From NCBI GenBank assembly GCA_965205735.1, contig OZ242179.1:2418001-2482000 (forward strand): a DNA stretch of 64,000 nucleotides. The letters run 5' to 3'. Position numbers and translations under genes: made by a program. The notes under the pieces are model-generated. The model saw nothing but the letters and a program-made list of their open reading frames with translations, did no database searches and was not told the origin of the DNA. Shown here in pieces: positions 26,019 to 35,040 of this stretch. The stretch's first letter is position 1. Every line of letters begins with the position of its first letter. The stretch comes from VXNE01 sp965205735. GTDB taxonomy: Bacteria > Pseudomonadota > Gammaproteobacteria > Pseudomonadales > Azotimanducaceae.

Positions 26019-27668
26019 TTGTCCTCCCGAGAGCCCCGAGCCAGCACGCCAACCTCTCTCTCGGAGTCAAAGGCGCTTTCTCTCGGGCTTGCCGCCTTGT
26101 CGGGACTAATCGTGGCTGTTGTCGTTTATCCGCCATCCTTTCTTCTCGGCGACGCCGCCCGCTTCCATAACTTCGTCTTCCCGAACGACGCCATCGACTA
26201 CCGGCTGGCCTGGCAAGCGCTCGTGGACCACGGTCGTCCCTGGCCTTCGCTCTGGACCGACCTGTTCAACTATCCCCACGGGTTCCCCATCTCGCTGCTC
26301 GACGCCCTGCCGCTCGCAGCGACGATATTCCGACCCCTTGTTTCCTGGCTGCCAGACGGCTTCCACTACTTCGGCCTTTGGCACGCCGTCGCGATTATGT
26401 TGCAAGCCGTCGCTGGCGCCGTTTTCGTAAGGGCCGCAGGTGTACGCCATGTCGTGCCTTCCCTGTGCGCCGCGTCCTTTGCCATCGCCATGCCCATATT
26501 CGTTGGTCGACTCAACTGGACGCATGTCGCATTGTCCACGCAGGGCCTGTTGATTCTGGCCTTGGCCCTGTGCGTCCACGCATCGCGCGAACGCGCCTCG
26601 CTCGTCTTCCTGTTCCCATGCGCGACCGCATTGTCTCTCATTTCCCTTGCCGTCCATCCCCTGTTGGCGTTGCAAGTGCTAGCGTTCTGCCTGCTCGCCA
26701 CGGCGCTATCCAAAGAATCGCCGCTGCTCCGAGCTGGCGCCGTCGTGGTCTTATGCCTGCTGTTCGCCGCACTTTGCCAAGCCTTGGGCATCTTCGCGGC
26801 GGAGAGCTTTCTTGCTCAACGAGGGCTGGGAGATTTCGGTTTCTCGCCATGGGGCATGATCGTCGGAGAACCCGATTCCCTGCGAGAGATGTACAGCGCG
26901 CGAGGTCCGGGCATCGAGCAGGACGCCTGGCTTGGATGGGGCTGCGTCCTCCTTCTTTTCATCGGGCTCGCCCTTTCGCCCCGGTTTCGCATTCCTCGCG
27001 CTTACTACCCGCTGGTAGGTGCAATCGTCTTTCTTGCCATCATCGCCGTTTCACCGTGGGTGCGGATTGGCACCTACCTGTTTGATCTTTCGTTCCTCGT
27101 CCCCGACGCGATTATCGACCTCTACGCGATCCACCGGGCCACGGTCCGACTGGCCTGGCCGCTCGTGATATGCCTAAGCCTGCTTGCGCTGGTGCATATT
27201 ATTGGTACGTGGCCCCGTAGTCGTGCCATTCCCATTCTCGGCGTCGCGTTCGCACTACAGCTCTACTCCGCGTGGCCGTACTGGGCGCATGAATATCGCG
27301 ATGCGCGTGTCGCGGTGACAGGACTTGCGCCGCTGCCGGCCCTACTGGAGGGCGGATCAGTGCTGATTCTCCTTGATCAGCCGGGAGAAGAAGAATCCGC
27401 AACGCCACATCCGATATACGCAATGTACTTGGCGGTAGAGTCGGGCGTGCCCCTCAAGGGCGGACGATTTTCGCGGCCGCCTCCCTCCGAACCCGACCGG
27501 TCTGACAAGGACGTGCAACTTCGCAATGGATCGGGCGTGAGGTATCTGGCACCCGCGGATCCGGCAGATCGCACGAACCGGCTCCCTCAGGTTTCAGACC
27601 CGGCCACATGCGTCCAGTGGGAAATACTGCTCGTGTGTCGCGCCATGGATGATGGTGTCCTTCCGTAG
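26019..27668 (+). CDS. Large polytopic membrane protein, GT-C-like (paralogue of 18428-20077)
   Basis: A 549-residue protein of the same length and architecture as the one at 18428. Both share LAALSGLIVAVVVYPPSF, GDAARFHNFVFPNDAIDYRL, WTDLFNYPHGFPIS and IVGEPDSLREMYSARGPGIEQDAWLG. Most divergence is in the C-terminal soluble region, which probably sets specificity. It is transcribed divergently from 24208-25995 across only about 23 bases. A glycan-assembly role is inferred from loop features and context. Confidence 0.75.
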   Translation: MSSREPRASTPTSLSESKALSLGLAALSGLIVAVVVYPPSFLLGDAARFHNFVFPNDAIDYRLAWQALVDHGRPWPSLWTDLFNYPHGFPISLLDALPLAATIFRPLVSWLPDGFHYFGLWHAVAIMLQAVAGAVFVRAAGVRHVVPSLCAASFAIAMPIFVGRLNWTHVALSTQGLLILALALCVHASRERASLVFLFPCATALSLISLAVHPLLALQVLAFCLLATALSKESPLLRAGAVVVLCLLFAALCQALGIFAAESFLAQRGLGDFGFSPWGMIVGEPDSLREMYSARGPGIEQDAWLGWGCVLLLFIGLALSPRFRIPRAYYPLVGAIVFLAIIAVSPWVRIGTYLFDLSFLVPDAIIDLYAIHRATVRLAWPLVICLSLLALVHIIGTWPRSRAIPILGVAFALQLYSAWPYWAHEYRDARVAVTGLAPLPALLEGGSVLILLDQPGEEESATPHPIYAMYLAVESGVPLKGGRFSRPPPSEPDRSDKDVQLRNGSGVRYLAPADPADRTNRLPQVSDPATCVQWEILLVCRAMDDGVLP

Positions 27669-27693
27669 CGTATTCGACGCCCTGCGTCGGGCG

Positions 27694-29280
27694 TCAACCC
27701 TCATCCAGCATGTCGGCGCGAACGAAGACTGCAAGTCTGTCGAAACCTGCATCGTGTCCTGGGGCGTATCGATACCACACCAATCGCCATTCGTCATAGA
27801 AGAAACTCTCCCACCCTCTTTGTTCGACTTCGCCGAGCAGCAGTCCGCTGGCGACGATCACACCTGCGTCCGAACCATGAGCCAAGGCCCCGCGAAGGCG
27901 CGCGACGGCACCAGCTTCCGAGCCGTCACCGGAGATAGCATTGCCAATCCAGGGCGTCCTTGGCCGGAACCAGTTGCCGGCATAAGTAAACGGTGGGTGC
28001 AGAGTCTTCCCGGTGTCGTATATCCGGACACCGCATATCCCGCTGAGGTCGAGAACCGTTTGGCGGGGGCCAAGACGCTCAACCCACTGTATCGCGCTGT
28101 CGCAATAGGCTTTGGGCAGTGGCGTCTGCTCCCCACTTTTCTTCGCCCAAGGATCGGAAGGAAGGGCCATAACCACGCCAAGACATGAGACAGCGATCAC
28201 TCGAAGCCGGGCGGGGCGAACGTGGCGGGATAGCGAAGGCATCTCCCAGAGCCGCCAATGCCAGAGCCTGGACGCCATGATCGCCGCGAACAACGCGGCT
28301 GCCGGCGCGGCTTCGACAAAATACTCCGCCGAGGGGAACGACCGGATGAGCGCTATCGTCAAGAACGCGAGCGTTGCGGGCACAACCAGAAAACCTGAGT
28401 AACGCAGCGCCGAACCGGCTGGCGCCTGTCTTGCGGTTCTGCGAAACCAGACCGCGCCGATAACCACGACCAGACCCGAAACCCAAGGCACAGATCCGGG
28501 CAGTTTCGATGTGGTTACCCAATGCGACCACAGATTGTTCTTGATCGCGGCTTCAATCACCACTAACGGCGCGACGAACACGGTCCGGAAGAAAATATCG
28601 AATGGTCCCCAAAAGAAGAAAGCGCCGACGATGACGATTGAAGGAAGCGCCGCTACTGAAACCCATGCGAAGCGCTCGGTACGGCGAAGTGACGAGTTGC
28701 CGAACATCACAAGTGCTGCCAGGCCCAGGGTTACGAGTCCCGACTGAACCATCACCCAAGGCAACGCTCCCGCCACGAGGGCTGAGAAGAAGAGACCGGG
28801 CCGGCTACCCCGAATGCCCTCCACCAGGCACGCGAAAGCCGCCAGGGACATGCCCATGACGAAATGGTTGGGCATCGCGAGGTGGTGCAGGTCCGCCATG
28901 TTCGTCGAAACGAGCAGGACGAGCGCTCCTATCAGCGCCGCAGGGGTGCCCAGCGCGCGCCGGAAGAGGCAGAAGAACGTCCATGTCGCCCCCGCCTGCA
29001 CGAAGACGGTCAGCAACCTCAGCGTGGCCAGCGCCGCGAAAGCGTCATCGAACAACGCCGATGGCAGGGCAATGAAGTACGCGAGCGGGGCGCGTACGTC
29101 CCAGTAGATCTCGTAAGGAAAGGCGCCATCGATAATCGACTTCGCCATGACGAGAAGGCTCAACTCGTCCGGACCCATGGACGTACTGAAGGACTCTGCC
29201 CGAAACAGGAATGCCGCGAGGATAGCGATGGGAAACGCGACGAATTCCGCCCGAGCGCTCTTGACCAACCCTCGCCACAT
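27694..29280 (-). CDS. Polytopic GT-C-like glycosyltransferase (paralogue of 29286-30899)
   Basis: A 528-residue membrane protein with about ten helices. The first periplasmic loop, MGPDELSLLVMAKSIIDGAFPYEIYWDVRAPLAY, has the acidic residues expected of GT-C/PMT-type transferases that use polyprenyl-phosphate sugars. HHLAMPNHFVMGMS follows. The same segments occur in its upstream neighbour, so the pair arose by tandem duplication. I start at ATG 29280 (MWRGLVKS), five bases after the neighbour's stop; the longer open frame would overlap it. Substrate is unknown. Confidence 0.75.
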   Translation of the reverse strand: MWRGLVKSARAEFVAFPIAILAAFLFRAESFSTSMGPDELSLLVMAKSIIDGAFPYEIYWDVRAPLAYFIALPSALFDDAFAALATLRLLTVFVQAGATWTFFCLFRRALGTPAALIGALVLLVSTNMADLHHLAMPNHFVMGMSLAAFACLVEGIRGSRPGLFFSALVAGALPWVMVQSGLVTLGLAALVMFGNSSLRRTERFAWVSVAALPSIVIVGAFFFWGPFDIFFRTVFVAPLVVIEAAIKNNLWSHWVTTSKLPGSVPWVSGLVVVIGAVWFRRTARQAPAGSALRYSGFLVVPATLAFLTIALIRSFPSAEYFVEAAPAAALFAAIMASRLWHWRLWEMPSLSRHVRPARLRVIAVSCLGVVMALPSDPWAKKSGEQTPLPKAYCDSAIQWVERLGPRQTVLDLSGICGVRIYDTGKTLHPPFTYAGNWFRPRTPWIGNAISGDGSEAGAVARLRGALAHGSDAGVIVASGLLLGEVEQRGWESFFYDEWRLVWYRYAPGHDAGFDRLAVFVRADMLDEG

Positions 29281-29285
29281 GCTTG

Positions 29286-30899
29286 CTACGGCCACTGCAA
29301 ACCAGCCTCTGGAAACGCATCCCGGCGAACAAAGATAGCGATCGTCGAGAAGCGATCCTCCGGACCGTAGCCATCGATGTTTCGGAACCACACCAGCTTC
29401 CAATCCCGGAAAAACGGCGCATGCCATTGCCGTTTCCGGAGTTCATCGTAGATCCGCCTGTCGGCAAGAATGATTCCCGCCGTGGACGCTGGCCCAATCG
29501 CCGCGCCCAATCGCCTCGCGGCCGCACTCTCGGAACCATCGCCCGCAAGGGCTTCCCCTACCCAACGCATATGTAGCTGACGAAACCAGTGATCGGTAAA
29601 CGTGAACGGAGGATGCAGCGATGCGTCGGACAGGAGCAACCAATAGCCGCAAAGCGCACTGGTATCGAGGACAGTCCGTTCGGGGCCAAGTCGCTTGATC
29701 CACCAGGCCGCGCCTTCGCAATATGCCGCCGGCAACGGTGGTTCTGTCGTCTTGTTTTCAGGACCTGTCAGAAGCCCCAACACAAGCCCTACGTATATGG
29801 CAAGACAACCGCGAAGAATGGATGGCCGCAAATATCGTGACCCGGCGAGCGTATCCCACGCCTTCAATGTGAATATTCTGTGTGCAGCGGCAGCCACGAG
29901 AAGTGCCGCCGCCGGGGCGGCATCGATCCAGTATTCCGGCGCCGCGCTCTTGATGGTTGCCATCAGGACCAACGGAAGAATTGGCGGTAGAACGAGATAG
30001 GGGCTAAGCCGAAGGGGCGACCCCAAGGAAGCCCGCCGGACCAGCCCCGGCATGAGGGCGAGCCCCACAACGAGCAGAAAAACGTAGTGGAGCGTCTCGG
30101 GGGACGCACTTGCGCCCGAGGTCCCGCGATCCGGAAAGAACGACGTTCCCTTGGCGAAACCTTCCGTCACGAAGTCGATAGGAGCGAGCAACACGGTCCG
30201 GACAAACGTGTCGAAGGGACCCCAGAGGACGTAAGCGCCGACTATAGCGATGGACGGAAATGCCGCGACAGCTAGCCAAGGCCCGATCCAACGGCGTTTC
30301 GACCACGCGCCGGCGATCGCGAGCCAGCCGATGGCGAGAGCGGCCAGCCCGGTATGGACCATCATCCATGGCAGCAACCCGGCCAACAGGGCCGACGCGA
30401 GATACATCCCTCGCAGGTCGCGCCGAAGCCCTTCCACCGCGCATGCGAACGCCGCCACCGACATGGCCATCGCAAAGTGGTTCGGCACGGCAAGATGATG
30501 CAACTCCGCCATGTTCGCGGATGCCAACAGCGCTACCACGCCCAGCGCCGCCGCCAGCGATCCGAGCTGCCGACGAAACAGGCAGAAAAATAGCCAGGCG
30601 GCGACCCCCTGGGCGAGCAATGCCAGCAGCCTCAGCGTCGTGATAGCCGTAACGGTGTCCTGCATGTAGGCGGAAGGCAGGCCCCAGAAGTAGGCAAGAG
30701 GGGGACGCACGTCCCAGAATTCTGCGTACGGAAACCCACCTTCCAGGATCGCCCCCGCCATGGCCAGGAGGCTGAATTCGTCGGCGCCCACGCCGACAGT
30801 CAACGACTTCGCGCGGAAGGCGAATGTCACTACCACGATCAGGGGGATCGCGGCGATCTCCGGACGGACCCGTTGCAACTGTTCTGCGAACACTTCCAT
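29286..30899 (-). CDS. Polytopic GT-C-like glycosyltransferase (paralogue of 27694-29280)
   Basis: A 537-residue membrane protein. Seen: VGADEFSLLAMAGAILEGGFPY, WDVRPPLAYFWGLPS, HHLAVPNHFAMAMS and a C-terminal domain with WKLVWFRN. The architecture is GT-C/ArnT-like. It is the first gene of this two-gene minus-strand unit, divergent from the Flp pilin gene across about 100 bases. The likely role is adding one sugar to a lipid-linked or exported glycan, by inference. Confidence 0.75.
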   Translation of the reverse strand: MEVFAEQLQRVRPEIAAIPLIVVVTFAFRAKSLTVGVGADEFSLLAMAGAILEGGFPYAEFWDVRPPLAYFWGLPSAYMQDTVTAITTLRLLALLAQGVAAWLFFCLFRRQLGSLAAALGVVALLASANMAELHHLAVPNHFAMAMSVAAFACAVEGLRRDLRGMYLASALLAGLLPWMMVHTGLAALAIGWLAIAGAWSKRRWIGPWLAVAAFPSIAIVGAYVLWGPFDTFVRTVLLAPIDFVTEGFAKGTSFFPDRGTSGASASPETLHYVFLLVVGLALMPGLVRRASLGSPLRLSPYLVLPPILPLVLMATIKSAAPEYWIDAAPAAALLVAAAAHRIFTLKAWDTLAGSRYLRPSILRGCLAIYVGLVLGLLTGPENKTTEPPLPAAYCEGAAWWIKRLGPERTVLDTSALCGYWLLLSDASLHPPFTFTDHWFRQLHMRWVGEALAGDGSESAAARRLGAAIGPASTAGIILADRRIYDELRKRQWHAPFFRDWKLVWFRNIDGYGPEDRFSTIAIFVRRDAFPEAGLQWP

Positions 30900-30997
30900 G
30901 CCTAGAAACCCGGCAACCGGTGAGATGATTTATAGATGCGCCAGTGGCGCAAATATGGTATCAAGCCCGCCCGTTCTGCGAACTGACAGTGGTTGAT

Positions 30998-31219
30998 ATG
31001 GATCTGGTTTCGAAGTGTGTCTCCTGCATTGCGGCCAAGGTCACCGCCTTTGTCGTTGACCTGCGAGGGGTGTCAACGGTCGAGTATGCGCTCATGGTCG
31101 TCGCGGTAGTTGCTGCGGTTGCCCTGGCGGCGGGCCTTCTGGGCGATGCCTTCGAGGATTTGTTCGAGGATCTGAGCAAGGAAATGACAACGGCATTGGT
31201 AGCGTCAAGACTGCGGTAA
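30998..31219 (+). CDS. flp: Flp/Tad major pilin
   Basis: A 73-residue type IVb prepilin. The processing site is RG/VSTVEYALM: Gly at -1, Glu at +5 and Tyr at +6, the Flp signature. A 20-residue hydrophobic helix (MVVAVVAAVALAAGLLG) follows, then a short acidic tail. Mature pilin would be about 49 residues, exported and polymerised by the Tad machinery encoded downstream. I start at ATG 30998 (MDLVSK), in a TGATATG context; an open frame extends 18 codons further upstream. Confidence 0.92.
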   Translation: MDLVSKCVSCIAAKVTAFVVDLRGVSTVEYALMVVAVVAAVALAAGLLGDAFEDLFEDLSKEMTTALVASRLR

Positions 31220-31286
31220 CCTAATTGACCAGCGAACGTCGTCCCGAGCGTTGGAACCCATGCGGGTAGTTGCGCGCTAATGCCAA

Positions 31287-31736
31287 ATGCTTGGTGCGAC
31301 CGCGCTTTTCTGCTGTGTCCTTCTTTCCCTGGTGGCAGTGTGGACCGATGTGAAGCGGCGCGAAGTACCGCATTGGATCGTTGGCACCCTGGTGGTGCTC
31401 TGGGTGTTGACGGCGGTGATGGCCCCCGAAGCACTCAACGGCGAGCCCATGATGGGAGTCGTCTGCGGAGCAGCGGCGCTCGTCGTGGGTTTTTGCCTAC
31501 ATGCCCTGGGTTGGCTCGGCGGCGGCGACGGCAAGTTGCTGGCCGCGCTGGCGATGTGGCTGGGGCCCGCCGACCTGGGGCTTGCGCTGCTCGCAACGGG
31601 GTTCTTCGGACTGCTCCTGGCGCTCCCGGCATTGTTCCGGCTTTCCACGCTATTCCAGGAACGGGGCATACCTTATGCGTGCGCGATCGCTCCCCCGGCG
31701 GCCGCGATTCTCGCAGTCCGCGCCGTCACGGGCTAG
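31287..31736 (+). CDS. cpaA: Prepilin peptidase TadV/CpaA (A24 aspartic protease)
   Basis: Cleaves the Flp prepilin and the TadE/TadF pseudopilins at the inner membrane. The 149 residues form four to five helices with both catalytic aspartates: AVWTDVKRREVP near residue 20 and GGGDGKLLAAL (GxGD) near residue 72. The stop TAG is part of the CTAG that begins the family B repeat array. Confidence 0.93.
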   Translation: MLGATALFCCVLLSLVAVWTDVKRREVPHWIVGTLVVLWVLTAVMAPEALNGEPMMGVVCGAAALVVGFCLHALGWLGGGDGKLLAALAMWLGPADLGLALLATGFFGLLLALPALFRLSTLFQERGIPYACAIAPPAAAILAVRAVTG

Positions 31737-31955
31737 AGCCACAAAATCCGTCGCCCTGGCGGGCGCCGTGTCTTGCCCCCGCCCAAGCCCATCTAGCTTC
31801 CCGTCGATCCTGCCGCCAGAGCGGCAAGTCCGACAGGCTGCTAGCGCCACAAAATCCGTCGCCCTGGCGGGCGCCGTGTCTTGCCCCCGCCCAAGCCCAC
31901 CTGGCTTCCCGTCGATCCTGCCGCCAGAGCGGCAAGTCCGACAGGCTGCTAGCGC
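31733..31955. repeat. Family B REP-like repeats, two full tandem copies plus start of a third
   Basis: Period 108 bases. Each unit starts CTAGnGCCACAAAATCCG, contains TTGCCCCCGCCCAAGCCC, and ends with a hairpin-forming CTGCCGCCAGAGCGGCAAG before GGCTGCTAG. The array lies between cpaA and cpaB, where it forms the cpaB leader. A truncated third start follows at about 31951. Confidence 0.9.
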
Positions 31956-31984
31956 CACACCGACCCTGACGGGATGTCGAACCT

Positions 31985-33049
31985 ATGGCATTATCGGACT
32001 ACTTCCGCCCCGATCTCTTCCGTGCGCGCAACCTCGTGCCGGCGGTCATTGCCATCGTCGTAGTGGCCGGCGCCTGGTTCGGTATCCGCCAAATCCAAAC
32101 TGACGAAGCGCCGCCCGCGGCCCAACAGGCCGCGTCGGCCCCCGTTGAAGCTCCTGCTCCAGACGCACCGCCCCCGGCGGAACCCGGGATATCCCCGACT
32201 GTGCTGGTGGCAAGCCGCGACATCGGCCGAGGCGTCCTGTTGAACATGGACCTCATGGAATGGCGGGAATGGCTCGAACCGGTGGACCTGTCCCGCGCCG
32301 TCATCAAGGACGCCGTGCCCCTCGAATCGGTTATTGGCGCCGTATCACGCAGGGATATCGCCGCTGGCGAACTCATCACCTGGGAAAATCTCGTCATGTC
32401 CGGCATGCCTGGATTCGTCACCGCCGTATTGTCGCCAGGTCACCGCGCAATGACGGTGTCGGTGGACGAATCCACGACGCGCGCCCAGATCATCTATCCG
32501 GGCGATCATGTGGACGTGATCCTGGTGCACTCTCCGGGTTCCGGGGGTGTGCCGGCAGATCTGGGAGGCAGTGCAGGACCCGCTTCACAGGTGATTGTGC
32601 GCGATGTGCGCGTGCTCGCCGTCGGCTCCGCCACGATGGACATGAACCGTTACGGGACGACTTCGATTGCGGCCGGGGGCGTGCTCCAGCGTCCCGAACC
32701 GCCTTCGGGCGAGACCTACACGCTGGAAGTTTCGACGCTGGACGCCGAGCGCATCGCCCTCGCGGTGGTGGCGGGACGCCTCACGCTGGTTGTCCGTCCA
32801 ATTTCTGCGGTGTCGGTAGTAGACGCGACATCGCAAAGCGTTGGCTTCGAAGAGGCGACGAAGCCGGTCCGATTCGCGGAGGTCATGCAAGGCCTGGGTC
32901 CCACCGAAGAGGAGTTGGCGCCGCCAGCAACCAGGATTCGCATCATCCGCGGTCGCGGGAGGTCGAGCGAAGAAACCCTGGAGGCCCAGGAGGATGCCAG
33001 CGCTGAAGCAGCCGCAAGTCTGCTTGCCGAGGCGTTACGCGGCGGCTGA
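31985..33049 (+). CDS. cpaB: Flp pilus assembly protein CpaB/RcpC
   Basis: A 354-residue periplasmic protein anchored by one N-terminal helix (NLVPAVIAIVVVAGAWFGI). Seen: a Pro/Ala linker, an SAF/beta-clip domain (VLVASRDIGRGVLLNMDLMEWREW, DIAAGELITWENLV) and an RcpC-like domain (HRAMTVSVDESTTRAQIIYPGDHVDVILVH). It works with the secretin to form the outer-membrane channel. The C-terminal tail is charged and low complexity. Confidence 0.92.
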   Translation: MALSDYFRPDLFRARNLVPAVIAIVVVAGAWFGIRQIQTDEAPPAAQQAASAPVEAPAPDAPPPAEPGISPTVLVASRDIGRGVLLNMDLMEWREWLEPVDLSRAVIKDAVPLESVIGAVSRRDIAAGELITWENLVMSGMPGFVTAVLSPGHRAMTVSVDESTTRAQIIYPGDHVDVILVHSPGSGGVPADLGGSAGPASQVIVRDVRVLAVGSATMDMNRYGTTSIAAGGVLQRPEPPSGETYTLEVSTLDAERIALAVVAGRLTLVVRPISAVSVVDATSQSVGFEEATKPVRFAEVMQGLGPTEEELAPPATRIRIIRGRGRSSEETLEAQEDASAEAAASLLAEALRGG

Positions 33050-33055
33050 TTTGCG

Positions 33056-34525
33056 ATGCGCGGCACACCAACACCGACCTTGTTGCGCGCCTTGGCCCGC
33101 GCATGGGTGACAATCGCCTGCTGCTTCGGGCTGATCGCGCTGGCCGCGCCGCCCGAGAGTCAGTCCATCAACCTGTTGCCGGGGCGCTCCGAGACACTTA
33201 CGTTTGCGACCGATATCGGCACGGCCCTGATAGTCGACCCCGATACAGCCGATGTCGAAGTGCTCGATGCGCGCAACCTGGCCGTATTGGGCTACACGCC
33301 CGGAATCACTCGCCTCGACGTCTACGACACTGACAACCGGTTGTTGGGCACGTACCACATTGAAGTGCGGACCCAACAATCGGAGGATGCACAAGCCGTC
33401 GTATCACGGATTGTTGGCGACGACGCTAACATACGGGTCGATTCCGTCGGGGATACGCTGTTCGTGGCCGGCGAAGCAAAAAGCCCGTCGCAAGCGGAAC
33501 TCGTATTGCGGGCAGTGCGGTCCGTCGCGGGGGGTACGCAAGTCGTGGACGCCGTTTCGCTCGACAACCCGGTCCAGGTCAATCTGGAAGCCGTGATCTC
33601 CGAAGTGTCGCGCAGTGTCACCCGCGAACTCGGTATCGACTGGTCGCTCGATATCAATCCCTTCGCGCACCCCTTGAGGACCATGGTATCCGGGGTGCGT
33701 CTGGGGACGGGGGCGCTGCAAATCGCGGACGTGTACTCGCAAACGCTTTCATTCGCCCCGCTGTTTTCCGGCTTGCCTCCCGGAATCGGTCGATTGGTGG
33801 AAGAAGAAACGGCGAATGTGGTGCAAGCCGAACTCCAGACCCTGGAACCCGGCGTGGTCCGGGGCACCCGAGGCGGCGACGGCGGCATCGTTCTCGCGCA
33901 CTACAAGGATATCCATGGTTCCAAGTATCGCGCCTCGGCCTTCCTGGAAGCCCTGGCGGAGAACGGTCTGGCGGTCGTGCTCGCTCGGCCGAACATCACC
34001 GCGGTGAGCGGTCGGCCGGCCGAGTTTTTCTCCGGCGTGGAAATACCGGTACCCACCGTGGCCGAAGGTGGCGCGATCGGCACCGAATATCGACAGACCG
34101 GCGTGAGCCTGGCCTTTACCCCCACCGTGCTCGACAACGACCAGATCTCGCTCACGGTGCAGCCGCGCATTCGGGAAATCGCTCCGGGCGGTGCGAACAT
34201 CTTTGGGGCATTCGTGCCGAACATCAATGAACGCTCGGCCGCAACCACCGTTGAGCTTGGAAACGGCGAATCTATCGCCATCGCGGGCCTGTATCGCCGC
34301 ACGACAGGAAGCTCCATTTCCGGCATACCGCTGTTGAAGGACATCCCGGTGTGGGGCGCGCTGTTCCGCACAACGCGCGATACGGACCGGTCGGTCGAGC
34401 TGATCATCGTCGTCACGCCGCGCATCGTAGCGTCCGTGAGTGCGCCGGCGGCAGAAGGGTTGCGCGGAATCGCACGCGGGCGCGCCGACCCGGCGCAGCA
34501 ACTCGGCAACGAGTTCTACTACTGA
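33056..34525 (+). CDS. cpaC: Tad secretin CpaC/RcpA
   Basis: The outer-membrane secretin through which Flp pili exit. The 489 residues have a signal peptide (ARAWVTIACCFGLIALAAPPES), a pilus-formation/BON-like N-domain (LLPGRSETLTFATDIGTALIVDP, RLDVYDTDNRLLGTYHIEV) and a secretin domain with EVSRSVTRELGIDW. Late VPTVAEGG, GVSLAFTPTVLDNDQISL and SGIPLLKDIPVWGALFRT are the characteristic lip and gate segments. It begins six bases after cpaB. Confidence 0.95.
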   Translation: MRGTPTPTLLRALARAWVTIACCFGLIALAAPPESQSINLLPGRSETLTFATDIGTALIVDPDTADVEVLDARNLAVLGYTPGITRLDVYDTDNRLLGTYHIEVRTQQSEDAQAVVSRIVGDDANIRVDSVGDTLFVAGEAKSPSQAELVLRAVRSVAGGTQVVDAVSLDNPVQVNLEAVISEVSRSVTRELGIDWSLDINPFAHPLRTMVSGVRLGTGALQIADVYSQTLSFAPLFSGLPPGIGRLVEEETANVVQAELQTLEPGVVRGTRGGDGGIVLAHYKDIHGSKYRASAFLEALAENGLAVVLARPNITAVSGRPAEFFSGVEIPVPTVAEGGAIGTEYRQTGVSLAFTPTVLDNDQISLTVQPRIREIAPGGANIFGAFVPNINERSAATTVELGNGESIAIAGLYRRTTGSSISGIPLLKDIPVWGALFRTTRDTDRSVELIIVVTPRIVASVSAPAAEGLRGIARGRADPAQQLGNEFYY

Positions 34526-34608
34526 TCGATCGCCGCCCCACCCTGTTGCCCAGGGGTGACAGTTGCATGCGCGATGTTGCGACCAAAGCCGGCGAACCCG
34601 TAGAATCG

Positions 34609-34742
34609 CTAGCAGGCTGTCGGACTTGCCGCCATTGCGGCAAGATCGACAGGGTGACGGGTGAGCGGGTGGGACGAAACAGTCGGGCCTGGGCGGGGGC
34701 AAAACACGGCGCCCGACCGGGCGACGGGTTTTGTGGCACTAG
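34609..34742. repeat. Family B repeat, inverted orientation, 134 bp
   Basis: Bounded by CTAGCAGGCTGTCGGAC and a right end of TTTTGTGGCACTAG. It carries about 25 extra bases (GGGTGACGGGTGAGCGGG region) compared with the 108-base unit, a variant shared with the copy at 36146. It lies directly upstream of the small lipoprotein gene. Confidence 0.88.
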
Positions 34743-34751
34743 GCCGCTGTA

Positions 34752-34985
34752 ATGTCGAGACGAAAACCGATGCGACGCTTTGCGATATTTGGATTGGTTG
34801 CGCTCGGCGGGCTGTTGTCTGCTTGCCAGTCGCAACAGCAACCGCCCGAGGAAGGCGCGTATGTGGATTTCGTATTGGAAATGATGGTCGAGTCCGCGAA
34901 ACAGTCGAAAGGGCCGGACGACGCTGAACCGGCGATCAAAGCCGTTGAAGGTTGGCGTGGTGCCGGCGAAGAAGGAACCGACTGA
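34752..34985 (+). CDS. Small lipoprotein in the Tad locus
   Basis: A 77-residue protein with a lipoprotein signal: basic RRKPMRRFA, a hydrophobic stretch and lipobox LLSAC, leaving a mature domain of about 53 residues (QQQPPEEGAYVDFVLEMM onward). It occupies the place between secretin and TadZ where Tad loci usually carry a CpaD/RcpB lipoprotein of about 200 residues. It could be a secretin pilotin or a reduced CpaD substitute, by inference. No homology is recognised. Confidence 0.65.
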   Translation: MSRRKPMRRFAIFGLVALGGLLSACQSQQQPPEEGAYVDFVLEMMVESAKQSKGPDDAEPAIKAVEGWRGAGEEGTD

Positions 34986-35040
34986 CAGAATACGTCGATA
35001 GATGTCGACGACGCGGAAGCAATGGAGTCGCTGAAAGTCG

